Shown: piece by piece, positions 24,526 to 32,589 of the stretch
How the letters are laid out: the number at the start of each line of letters is the position of its first letter
Numbering within the stretch: position 1 is the stretch's first letter
NCBI GenBank assembly: GCA_023954815.1
Contig: JAGSHB010000012.1
Span: 1 to 64,000, forward strand
Source of the DNA: Myxococcales bacterium
GTDB lineage: Bacteria; Myxococcota_A; UBA9042
Reading direction: 5' to 3'
DNA: 64,000 bases
Notes under the pieces: model-generated
What the model was told of the DNA's origin: nothing
Databases searched by the model: none
What the model saw: only the letters and a program-made list of their open reading frames with translations
Translations under genes and position numbers: made by a program

Positions 24526-26175
24526 ATGTCTACCGACTCCGCCATCCACGCGGCGCTCAGCCAATGCGAAAGGGCCACCCGCCAACTCATCACGCAGCTC
24601 GCCAAAGCGGTCGAAGACCCCGCAAAACCGGGCCGTCCGTCGACTGCGCTGCTCCATGGGCTCGGTGAAGAGGCCTTCATCCTGGCGCGATTGGTCGCCG
24701 AGGTGCAGGCCGCAGAGATCGTCCTCGGTGCCTTTGCCAAACTGCCGGGCGATGCGCCGCAACGACGCTTGGCTCGCTATGCGGCAGCGCGGGTAGTGCG
24801 CTCTGTGGAGGCGACGCTGGTGCTGGAGTGCCCGACCTGGTGCGGCGGCTCTGACACACGGGTGGAGTTGGATGCGGACACGCGTGCGGCGGTCCTCGCA
24901 GCCAGTGATTCCGCCGTTGTCGCTGGGCTGTCGGACTGGCTCCTGGAGGGCGGCGCCTCTGCCCCGACCTCGTACGCACTCAGCGATGATCATGAGGATA
25001 TTCGCTCCCTGTTTCGTGATTTCGCCGACGGCCAAGTGGCGCCGCTGGCCGAACATATCCACCGCCACGATGCGCTGATCCCGGAAGATCTCATCGCAGC
25101 CTACGGTGAACTGGGCGCGCTAGGCATCACCATCCCCGACGACTACGGCGGCCAGTTCATCGACCATCGCTCCATGGCGCTGGCCACCGAGGAGCTGTCA
25201 CGGGCATCGCTAGGGGCGGGCGGCTCGGTCATCACGCGGCCCGAGATCGCGAGCAAGGCCCTGCTGAAAGGCGGCACGGAAGCGCAAAAGAAGTACTGGC
25301 TTCCCAAGATCGCGAGCGGCAAGGAGATCGTCTCCATCGCTGTCACCGAACCCAACGCGGGCTCCGATGTGGCACGGCTGCGCGTCACGGCCAAACAGGT
25401 CGACGGCGGGTGGGTCATCAACGGCGAAAAGACGTGGTGCACCTTCGCCGGCCGGGCATCCGTCATGCTGGTGCTCGCGCGCACTGGGTCCGTCGAAGAT
25501 CGTGCTCGTGGCCTCACGTTGTTCCTGGTGCCCAAACCAGCGACCAAAGCGCCCGACGACGACCACGCTTTTTCCCACACAGACGGTAAGGGCGGCAGCA
25601 TCTCAGGGCGCGCCATCCCGACGGTCGGCTACCGCGGCATGCACAGCTTCACCGTGTTCTTTGAGAATTGGTTCGTCGCCGACGACCTGCGCATCGGCGA
25701 GCCCGGCGCCGGATTTGGCCTGCAGATGGCTGGCTTCGCAGGCGGCCGAATTCAGACGGCTGCCCGTGCTGTTGGCGTCATGGAGGCAGCCCTGCGCAGC
25801 GCCGTCGCCTACTGCATTGAACGCAAGGTGTTCGGCAGCGCCCTGGCCGACCTGCCGCTGGTACGACGCAAGCTGGTCGACATGGCCGCACGCATCGCGC
25901 TGAGCCGGCAGATGACGTACGCCGTATGCGATGAGATGGACGAAGGCGCCGGCCAAATGGAAGCCAGTTTGGTGAAGCTGCTGGCCTGCCGCGATGCCGA
26001 GACCGTGACCAGAGAAGCCATGCAGCTGCACGGCGGCATGGGCTACAGCGAGGAGTATGCGGTCAGCCGCTACTGGCAAGACGCGCGCGTGTTGTCGATC
26101 TTCGAGGGAGCCGAGGAAGTGCTCGCCATCTTGGTCATCACCCGCAGCCTGCTCCGCGACGCCCTGGCTGGGTAG
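24526..26175 (+). CDS. mcd: Acyl-CoA dehydrogenase, probable (2S)-methylsuccinyl-CoA dehydrogenase
   Basis: A 549-aa flavoprotein. Residues ~1-150 are an extra helical region absent from ordinary ~380-aa acyl-CoA dehydrogenases; Mcd of the ethylmalonyl-CoA pathway has this same extension and length. The catalytic part follows: ITIPDDYGG, VTEPNAGSDVARLR, INGEKTWCTFAGR, GYRGMHSFTVFF, GRIQTAARAVGVMEAA, and LHGGMGYSEEYAVSRYWQDAR with the catalytic Glu527 in IFEGAEE. Mcd would oxidise methylsuccinyl-CoA to mesaconyl-CoA. GGAG lies 8 nt before the ATG at 24526. The ecm-like gene follows after 28 bp. A general branched-chain acyl-CoA dehydrogenase is the alternative. Confidence 0.75.
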   Translation: MSTDSAIHAALSQCERATRQLITQLAKAVEDPAKPGRPSTALLHGLGEEAFILARLVAEVQAAEIVLGAFAKLPGDAPQRRLARYAAARVVRSVEATLVLECPTWCGGSDTRVELDADTRAAVLAASDSAVVAGLSDWLLEGGASAPTSYALSDDHEDIRSLFRDFADGQVAPLAEHIHRHDALIPEDLIAAYGELGALGITIPDDYGGQFIDHRSMALATEELSRASLGAGGSVITRPEIASKALLKGGTEAQKKYWLPKIASGKEIVSIAVTEPNAGSDVARLRVTAKQVDGGWVINGEKTWCTFAGRASVMLVLARTGSVEDRARGLTLFLVPKPATKAPDDDHAFSHTDGKGGSISGRAIPTVGYRGMHSFTVFFENWFVADDLRIGEPGAGFGLQMAGFAGGRIQTAARAVGVMEAALRSAVAYCIERKVFGSALADLPLVRRKLVDMAARIALSRQMTYAVCDEMDEGAGQMEASLVKLLACRDAETVTREAMQLHGGMGYSEEYAVSRYWQDARVLSIFEGAEEVLAILVITRSLLRDALAG

Positions 26176-26203
26176 CGCTCCCGTCCCCCATCCGGAGAAT
26201 CGA

Positions 26204-28123
26204 ATGACCGCTATGAAAAAGCGCAGCCCGTGGATCATTCGCACGTACGCTGGTTTTGGCGATGCGACTGAGAGTAATCAGCGTTTTCGCGACAATCTGG
26301 CTCGTGGTCAGCGCGGATTGTCAGTCGCTTTTGACCTACCGACCCAATGCGGCTTGGACGCAGATGATCCGCTCGCACGCGGTGAGGTCGGTCAGACGGG
26401 CGTGTCCGTCGCTCACCTGGGTGACATGCGGGACTTGTTCGACGAATTGGACCTGTCGGCCGTCAACACCTCGCTGACCATTAACGCCACGGCCCCCTGG
26501 CTCTACGCGATGTATCTGGCCCTGGCCGACGAACGCGGTGTGCCGCGGCAGGTGCTGCGCGGCACCACGCAAAACGACCTGCTCAAGGAATTCGTCGCGC
26601 GTGGGACCTACGTCTTTAGCCCCGACGTGTCTTTTCGACTGAGCACCGACTTGGTCGTCGCCGCCATGACCCACACGCCCAAGTGGAATCCGACCAATTG
26701 CTGCGGTTACCACCTGATGGAATCAGGCGCTGGCCCCGAAGAAGAGGTCGGCTACGCCTTGCTCGGTGCGCTCTTTGTCTTGGAAGCGGTGCGGCCCAAG
26801 CTCGACGACGCGGCCTTCGAACGGGTCGTCAACGCTATCAGCTTCTTCATCAACAGCGGCATCGAGCTCGTGCCCGAGATCGCCAAGGTCCGGGCCTACG
26901 CCAAGCTGTGGCCCGACCTCTGTGAGGAGCGCTATGGTCTGCGCCCCAGATGGCGGGCGGGCTGCCAGGTACGGTCGCTGTCGCTCGCCGCCAAGCAGCC
27001 AGAGATCAACATCGTTCGCATCGCGCTATCGGCTATGCCGGTGCTAATCAGCGCCAATGCCCGCGTGGGCGCTTTGCAACTGCCAGGATTCCGCGAGGCG
27101 CTGGGGCTGCCCGACGAGGCCGAGCAGGTCCTGTCGCTGCGTACCCAACAGGTGTGGATGCATGAGACGGGGATCGCGGACTACCCGGATATTTTCGAAG
27201 GTAGCGTGGTCATCGAGGGGGAGACGTCGCGGATCGAACAGGCTGCCCGCGACATCATCGACGCTGGCCTGACCCAGGGATACACGGCCACCATCGAAGG
27301 CCTCGCTGGCTTGCTGAGTGAACGGATGGCCCAATGGCAGCAAGGGATCGAGTCCGGTACGCAGGTCATGGTCGGGGTCAACCGCTTTGGTGAGGCGCTT
27401 CCGGTGGCGAGAGAGTCCGCCGCCGCCATGCCAACTCCCTCGGACGAAATCGAGCGCGCACGCATAGCTGAGCTGCAATCCTGGCGCGCAGCCCGAGACG
27501 AAAGCGCCTGGTCGGCTGCCCGGGAGACCCTCATCGCCGCCGCCCGCGACGGCAGCAGCCTCATCGAACCCTCCGTGCAGTTCGCCAAAGCAGGTGGCAC
27601 CACCGGTGAGTGGACCAAGGCCTTGCATACCGTGTTTGGCCCCAGATATGCGGCGCCGTTGGGCGTCAGCGGAAGCTCGCTCGGCAGCGCACCGACCCGT
27701 GGCCATGAAGCCGGGCGACGTCGGCGCGTTCTACTCGCCAAGGCTGGCCTCGATGGTCACGTCAACGCACTCCGCCTGCTCGCGGTCGCGCTACGTCAGG
27801 CTGGTTTTGAGGTCGTCTACGCTGGCCCAGCCCAAACACCGGACGCCATCGCTCACGCAGCCGTCTCTGAAGCCGTCGACGTTATTGGCGTGTCGAGTCT
27901 CTCCGGCGCGCATCTGTGGGTCGCCGGCGCCCTGCAGGCCGCCCTGTCAGCGCGCAATGCCGAGGACATTCCGGTCGTCATGGGGGGAATTTTGCCGCCA
28001 GACGACCACGCTGCCCTGACGGATAGCGGCGTTCGCGCCCTCTTTGGCCCTGGGACGCCGCTCCCGGAGATCATCGCTGCCCTCACCGAGCTCTCAGGCG
28101 CAGCGACCAGCCCGATCGGGTAG
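26204..28123 (+). CDS. ecm: B12-dependent acyl-CoA mutase, probable ethylmalonyl-CoA mutase
   Basis: A 639-aa adenosylcobalamin enzyme with catalytic barrel and B12 domain on one chain. The N-terminus (SPWIIRTYAGFGDA, GLSVAFDLPTQCG, ARGEVGQTGVSVAHLGDMR, TINATAPWLYAMYLALA) follows Ecm/MeaA rather than methylmalonyl-CoA mutase, which has INAPA here and a longer N-terminus. The C-terminal domain has the B12-binding DxHxxG region as DGHVNA (D517, H519), with Ala522 in place of Gly, then SSLSG and MGGILPP. It would convert ethylmalonyl-CoA to methylsuccinyl-CoA, the substrate of the upstream gene product. GGAG lies 6 nt before the ATG. Confidence 0.8.
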   Translation: MTAMKKRSPWIIRTYAGFGDATESNQRFRDNLARGQRGLSVAFDLPTQCGLDADDPLARGEVGQTGVSVAHLGDMRDLFDELDLSAVNTSLTINATAPWLYAMYLALADERGVPRQVLRGTTQNDLLKEFVARGTYVFSPDVSFRLSTDLVVAAMTHTPKWNPTNCCGYHLMESGAGPEEEVGYALLGALFVLEAVRPKLDDAAFERVVNAISFFINSGIELVPEIAKVRAYAKLWPDLCEERYGLRPRWRAGCQVRSLSLAAKQPEINIVRIALSAMPVLISANARVGALQLPGFREALGLPDEAEQVLSLRTQQVWMHETGIADYPDIFEGSVVIEGETSRIEQAARDIIDAGLTQGYTATIEGLAGLLSERMAQWQQGIESGTQVMVGVNRFGEALPVARESAAAMPTPSDEIERARIAELQSWRAARDESAWSAARETLIAAARDGSSLIEPSVQFAKAGGTTGEWTKALHTVFGPRYAAPLGVSGSSLGSAPTRGHEAGRRRRVLLAKAGLDGHVNALRLLAVALRQAGFEVVYAGPAQTPDAIAHAAVSEAVDVIGVSSLSGAHLWVAGALQAALSARNAEDIPVVMGGILPPDDHAALTDSGVRALFGPGTPLPEIIAALTELSGAATSPIG

Positions 28124-28245
28124 ACCGCACAGACGAGGTGCGCGCCGCGACTGTTTGGGAAAATGGCGTTTGTCGGCTATTGCTATGACTCGCATCGAGC
28201 CCCGCCCTGCTCGATCCGCACCGCCAAGCTGGCTCGGAGTTATAG

Positions 28246-29172
28246 ATGAGCGAGATCATCATCCCCCCGCCGACCGGTGACTTATCGCAGTCCGATCACG
28301 ACTATCTGGCTGAAGCAGCGGCCTATTTGGAGCGTCCCGGCTTCCTCGTTCGACTCACCAATAAGGTCGGTCGTCCTGCCGAAGCGCTGATCAAACGTCT
28401 GCCCGGACCGGCGAGCAAAATAGTCCTCAGGTCGACGGACAAGGCGCTGCGTGTGGCACTGCGCGCCGCGCTCTTCAGCCTCCCGCGCGGCCAGATCGAC
28501 GTGTCCGACCAGCACGTGCGCGCCCTGCATGCGGCGACCTTCCAATCGGGCGGTCTACACAGCGCAGCGACGTACGTCACAGGATTTACCGGCGGCATGC
28601 TCGGCGCGCCGGCGCTGCCCATCGAACTTCCCGCGACAACGGCCATCATGCTGCGCTCCATCGCCGATATCGCCCGCACCATGGGCGCTGACCTGTCGAC
28701 TGAGGAAGCCCGCCTAGAGTGCTTGGCCGTGTTTGGCCTGGGCAGCTCGGAGGCGCCAGGGGCGGAGATGCGCGCAGCGATGGACGATGGCCAAAACGGG
28801 ATTGAGACCGGCTACTACGCTGTTCGCAGCAGTCTCGCTTCGGCCACGCAAGCAGCTGCGGCCTGGGCGACAACGGCCTCCCCGCAGCAGGTGGCAGCGG
28901 CACTTTCGAAGGGGCGCTCTTCCGCAATTTCAAGATTGGTCGCGGTCATCGCGAGTCGCTTTTCCGTGGTGGTCTCGCAAAAAACGGTGCTGCAGCTGCT
29001 GCCCGTGCTCGGCGCCGCCACAGGAACGGCGACCAACCTCGCGTTCATCGATCATTTCAACCACGTCGCACGCTACCACTTCGGTCTCCGTCTCCTCGAG
29101 CAGCGCTACGGCGCCGACGTTGTGCGCGGGGCCTATCAGCGGCACGCCCTGGCGCTGCCCGCCCCTGAGTAG
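28246..29172 (+). CDS. EcsC-family protein
   Basis: A 308-aa protein of the EcsC family, named after a component associated with the Bacillus Ecs ABC transporter; its biochemical role is unknown. The conserved middle reads GLHSAATYVTGFTGGMLGAPALPIEL, then TTAIMLRSIADIARTMG, ARLECLAVFGLGS, and near the end LPVLGAATGTATNLAFIDHFNHVARYHFGLR. Two short hydrophobic segments could associate with the membrane. A CGGAG precedes the ATG. It starts 122 bp after ecm and its stop lies 17 bp before the first copy of the structured inverted repeat. Confidence 0.82.
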   Translation: MSEIIIPPPTGDLSQSDHDYLAEAAAYLERPGFLVRLTNKVGRPAEALIKRLPGPASKIVLRSTDKALRVALRAALFSLPRGQIDVSDQHVRALHAATFQSGGLHSAATYVTGFTGGMLGAPALPIELPATTAIMLRSIADIARTMGADLSTEEARLECLAVFGLGSSEAPGAEMRAAMDDGQNGIETGYYAVRSSLASATQAAAAWATTASPQQVAAALSKGRSSAISRLVAVIASRFSVVVSQKTVLQLLPVLGAATGTATNLAFIDHFNHVARYHFGLRLLEQRYGADVVRGAYQRHALALPAPE

Positions 29173-29189
29173 ACCGAACGCGGCCCGAG

Positions 29190-29361
29190 CAGCGTGCGGC
29201 GTAATTAGAATTACTGCCCGTGCACACTGCTCGTTTTCTTCATCATTGGGGGGCTAAGAGCGCCCCCAGTCGCGGCGAGCCGCGACTGCCCCATCCCAGC
29301 AGACTGCGATGCAAGTGCGTCCTTCTCCGAAAAATCGAGAACAAGCGCAGTCTGCTAGGCG
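29190..29361 (+). repeat. Structured ~170-bp repeat element, copy A
   Basis: This element begins CAGCGTGCGGCGTAATT just after the EcsC stop and ends at TCTGCTAGG. It contains GTAATT-AG-AATTAC, the strong stem CAGTCGCGGC (29267-29276) / GCCGCGACTG (29279-29288), and AGCAGACTGCG (29298-29308) pairing with CGCAGTCTGCT (29346-29356). The reverse complement of copy B at 32413-32583 matches it at roughly 80 percent by eye, with the hairpin stems best preserved. Sits at the 3' end of a gene, as copy B does. Confidence 0.85.
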
Positions 29362-29396
29362 ACACCCACCCGACAAACCGATCCAGGGAGCATTCC

Positions 29397-29724
29397 ATGC
29401 CCGACAAGGCCATCCAGCTGGCGCCTACACGGTGAATTTGAGCAGCCCTACATGGTGAAGTTGCGGCGCTTTCTGCTTGAGGAGAAGCGTACGCACACTG
29501 TCTACCCGCCCGGCAAGGACGTCTTCTTCGCGCGCAACAGCACGCCCTTTGAGCAGGATCGTGTGGTGATTTTGGGCCAAGCCCCCTATCACGGCGACAA
29601 TCAGGCCCACGAGCTCTGTTTTTCCGTCCGTCGCGGCTTTTGGGGATGCGGCCACATCAGCACCATCAACGACCGGCTCGTCGCCCGCGGTCCAGCGCCG
29701 ATTCAGTGGGAACTCCCGAAATGA
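29397..29724 (+). pseudogene. ung: Decayed uracil-DNA glycosylase gene
   Basis: An intact-looking start (AGGGAG, then ATG giving MPDKAIQL) runs into a stop after 12 codons. One frame over, from about 29413, the sequence continues as [30 protein letters not shown] and [16 protein letters not shown], all typical of family 1 Ung. The water-activating Asp of GQDPYH is Ala (codon GCC at 29581). After LCFSV the frame jumps straight to [10 protein letters not shown] and APIQWELP, which belong to the last 30 residues of Ung, so about 115 residues are missing. A frameshift, a lost catalytic residue and an internal deletion together show a dead gene. Confidence 0.85.
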
Positions 29725-29844
29725 CGGGGCTCTGGCGCAGATTCAACACGGACCTCCCCCTCACTCCTCGCACCAAACGAGGGCGCCAGATCGCCGTAGT
29801 GCAAGCACCCCGGGCCTGTGGCATCGTCTCGCCTGGAGGTCCTG

Positions 29845-31614
29845 ATGTCTGATGCCCCGACCATTCGATTTTGTCCGCAATGCGGCACCGAATCGACTGC
29901 GGCGTATTGCGACAACGACGGCACACGCACCGTTGCGCGGCGTGACTTGGCCGCTGGCACCGCCAAACTCGAAATCGGCCAGGTCGTCAGCGAGCGCTAT
30001 CGCATCACCGGCATGTTGGGGCGTGGAGGCTTCGGTGCGGTCTACGCCGCGGAGCACACGGGCACCGGCCAAGCGATCGCCTTGAAGGTGATGGTGGTGG
30101 GCGACGGCGGCGCGCCAGACGTCGGGGCAGTCCGGCGATTTTATAAAGAAGCGCAGGTCACAGCCCAACTGCGCCACCCCAACACGGTGCGCGTCTTCGA
30201 CGTGGGCCAGACCCACACAGGCGCCCTGTATATCGCAATGGAGCTGCTGCACGGCGACACATTAGAAGAGCGTTTGGTCGCCCAGGCTGCACAAGGCCAG
30301 GTCCTTGGGCAGTGGCCGGCTATCGACATGGCCATCGCCGTGTTGCGCAGTCTCGGCGAGGCCCATAGCCGCGAGTTGGTGCACCGCGACCTCAAGCCCG
30401 CCAACATCATTCTCAGTGAGGTCACGGCGGACGAGGAACCCATTCCGAAAGTGCTCGATTTTGGCATCGCACGGACCCAGGATTCATCGCTGACCGGGCA
30501 AGGTACCGCCCTCGGCACCCCTGCCTACATGAGCCCCGAACAATGCATGGGCGGCAAGATCGATGGCCGCAGTGACGTCTACTCGCTTGGGGTCATCCTC
30601 TACCGATGTGTCACCGGCCGGCTGCCCTTCGACGACAGAAACCCGCTCACCATCATGTACAAACACGCCCACGCGGCGCCGCCGCCCGTCTCAGAAGCGT
30701 CCCGAGTAGCGCTGCAGCCGGGGTTTGTCGCTGTCGTCGAGCGCGCACTCGCCAAGGCGCCGGATGACCGCTTTGCGACCGCGAAGTCTATGCGCAGTGC
30801 CCTGGAGGCCCTCCAGCGGGGGCCGCAGGCCGTCGACTCCTCTCGCACCGAAAAGTACGCCGTGGACCAGCAGCCCGACGCGCTTCCCGCGGGCTCAGAG
30901 ATCGATCATTTTGGCGACACCGTAGCGAGTGACGTCCTGCAAACGAAGAACAAGACGGCACTAACCGCACCGCGCGCGCCCGTCGCAAACCCAGCGACTG
31001 CCCGGGTCGCACCGGTAGCATTGCCCCTGCCCAAGGCCGCCGGCAACACCGAATCTGGTCGCCCGCGAACCAGTACAGGAAAGTGGATCGCGCTGGTATT
31101 CGTCGCTGCAATCATCAGCGCGACAGCCGCCTGGATGGTGTCGGACGGACGCAAGGGCGCCGCGGTGACACCGGTCGCCAAGACCGAGCCGACCACGCCA
31201 AACATTGCTATTGCCGGTGTAGATGCTGGCACAGCGGCTCGGGGCCGCCCCGCTGCAGCCAATGCGCAAGCCGATGCGCAAGCCAATGCAGGCCCGTCAT
31301 CGGATGCAGCCCAGCGTAGCGCGGCGGGCGATGCAGGAAGCGTCAGCGTGGACGCACAGGCGAGCGCAGATGCCGGCGCCGTAGCGCCCAAGAAGCCGGC
31401 ATCTCCGAAGCCAAAGTCGCGCAAAAACGCCAGAAAACTACGCCGACCGCGCGCCAAGCGGATTCGTGTCTCTCCGAAAGAGGCTGCCCCAACACCCAAG
31501 GCCGCGCCGGCTGTCGCCAGACCGACCGTTCCAAAGGCCCCGCCCATTCAGCGCGCCCCTGCGCCTTCGCGAAAGCCTGTCAAAAAGGTGGAGCGCCCCA
31601 TGGAGTTGGATTGA
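29845..31614 (+). CDS. Transmembrane Ser/Thr protein kinase with N-terminal zinc-ribbon-like motif
   Basis: A 589-aa Hanks-type kinase. Residues 9-27 hold FCPQCG...YCDNDG, a short zinc-ribbon-like motif common in myxobacterial kinases. The kinase domain (about 52-320) has LGRGGFGAVY, ATP-binding Lys81 (ALKV), HRDLKPANII, DFGIA and the activation end GTPAYMSPEQ, so it should be active. A membrane helix (WIALVFVAAIISATAAWMV) near residue 420 is followed by an Ala/Asp-rich and then Lys/Pro-rich outer tail. GGAGGT lies 5 nt before the ATG. It is coupled to the next gene and is bracketed by the inverted repeat pair. The targets are unknown. Confidence 0.92.
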   Translation: MSDAPTIRFCPQCGTESTAAYCDNDGTRTVARRDLAAGTAKLEIGQVVSERYRITGMLGRGGFGAVYAAEHTGTGQAIALKVMVVGDGGAPDVGAVRRFYKEAQVTAQLRHPNTVRVFDVGQTHTGALYIAMELLHGDTLEERLVAQAAQGQVLGQWPAIDMAIAVLRSLGEAHSRELVHRDLKPANIILSEVTADEEPIPKVLDFGIARTQDSSLTGQGTALGTPAYMSPEQCMGGKIDGRSDVYSLGVILYRCVTGRLPFDDRNPLTIMYKHAHAAPPPVSEASRVALQPGFVAVVERALAKAPDDRFATAKSMRSALEALQRGPQAVDSSRTEKYAVDQQPDALPAGSEIDHFGDTVASDVLQTKNKTALTAPRAPVANPATARVAPVALPLPKAAGNTESGRPRTSTGKWIALVFVAAIISATAAWMVSDGRKGAAVTPVAKTEPTTPNIAIAGVDAGTAARGRPAAANAQADAQANAGPSSDAAQRSAAGDAGSVSVDAQASADAGAVAPKKPASPKPKSRKNARKLRRPRAKRIRVSPKEAAPTPKAAPAVARPTVPKAPPIQRAPAPSRKPVKKVERPMELD

Positions 31615-32384
31615 ACGTCTCCCCTTGGTCCACCGGTGATCTGCAAGATCTGGTCATCGACGACGACGAAGCCCTGGTCGCCTTGCCGGGGGTCCCATGG
31701 TTAGCGCTCCGCGACGCGCTCACGAACATCGTGTTCTGCTGGCCAGCTGACGTCGATGCCATGGCCGCCGCCTGGGAAGACCTGACGCGGCAGTCGAACC
31801 TCCTCAACTGGCATCCGGCCGACATGCACGAGCTGGTCCGTGGCCCGATCGTGGGCGCCGACGAGCTCTGCCATCTGGCGGTTCATAAGCTGATTTTTCA
31901 GCAGCTCGGCGCTCCGGAAGACTGGCGGAGCTGGCTCTTCGCCGAAGCTGCAGCCTCGGCGACAGACGTGCTGGTACTGGGCGCGCTGCTGGCCGGTCGG
32001 CGCGAAGCGGAGTTTGTGCCCATGCAGCTCGATGTGCTGGGCACCTGTTGGGAGGACGCGGGCCGCTCCCGTGAAGCGCTGGCCGATCAACTGGCCGCAT
32101 TGGCTGTGGACCCGGTGGCTGCGTGGCGTGAGATCGTGGCGCTCATCGAGGACCACATCACCGAACAACTGCCCCTGACAGATTCGCGACGGTCAGCTGC
32201 GGCTTTCGCCGAACGAATTCAATCGCCGTGGGGTCCGGTTCTGCTGCACTTTCAAACGGCTTGGTGGGTCGCTGCCCTGCGCTCGCCAAATCGACAAGGC
32301 CCCGCGCCAAATGGGCTAGCCATCCTCAGAACCACGCTGATGAGCGCCGACTCGCCGCTCGACGCGCTGATCGGCAGCGTCTAA
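31611..32384 (+). CDS. Unknown protein translationally coupled to the Ser/Thr kinase
   Basis: A 257-aa acidic, Ala/Leu/Trp-rich, helical protein with no signal peptide or membrane helix. I recognise no domain. The proposed TTG start (31611) overlaps the kinase TGA as TTGA, with GGAG 5 nt upstream, which supports coupling and a shared function. The protein has several Trp and HEL segments (NWHPADMHELVRGP, WRSWLFAEAAAS), resembling an all-helical effector or regulatory partner. It could be a kinase substrate or adaptor; that is inference. The gene stops 29 bp before copy B of the repeat. Confidence 0.6.
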   Translation: MNVSPWSTGDLQDLVIDDDEALVALPGVPWLALRDALTNIVFCWPADVDAMAAAWEDLTRQSNLLNWHPADMHELVRGPIVGADELCHLAVHKLIFQQLGAPEDWRSWLFAEAAASATDVLVLGALLAGRREAEFVPMQLDVLGTCWEDAGRSREALADQLAALAVDPVAAWREIVALIEDHITEQLPLTDSRRSAAAFAERIQSPWGPVLLHFQTAWWVAALRSPNRQGPAPNGLAILRTTLMSADSPLDALIGSV

Positions 32385-32412
32385 ACGTCAGCGCCCAATC
32401 GCCAGCGTTTGA

Positions 32413-32583
32413 ACCTAGCAGACTGCGCTTGTTCTCGATTTCTTCGGAGACACGCTCCATGGGGCGCAGTCTGCGGGGATGGGGAAGTCGCGGCTTGCCG
32501 CGACTGGGGGCGCTCGTAGCCCCCCAATTGAAAAGGGAACTAGCAGCGTGCTGCGATAGTAATTTTAATTACGCCGCGCGCTG
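32413..32583 (-). repeat. Structured ~170-bp repeat element, copy B (inverted)
   Basis: Inverted copy of the element at 29190-29361. Read on the minus strand it starts CAGCGCGCGGCGTAATT only 7 bp past the stop of the glutamine-amidotransferase gene and ends at TCTGCTAGG. Its main stem is AGTCGCGGC (32486-32494) / GCCGCGACT (32497-32505), and the outer CGCAGTCTGC pair is kept. The loop bases differ from copy A while the stem arms are preserved, pointing to a structure under selection or recent copying. Confidence 0.85.
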
Positions 32584-32589
32584 ATAGAC

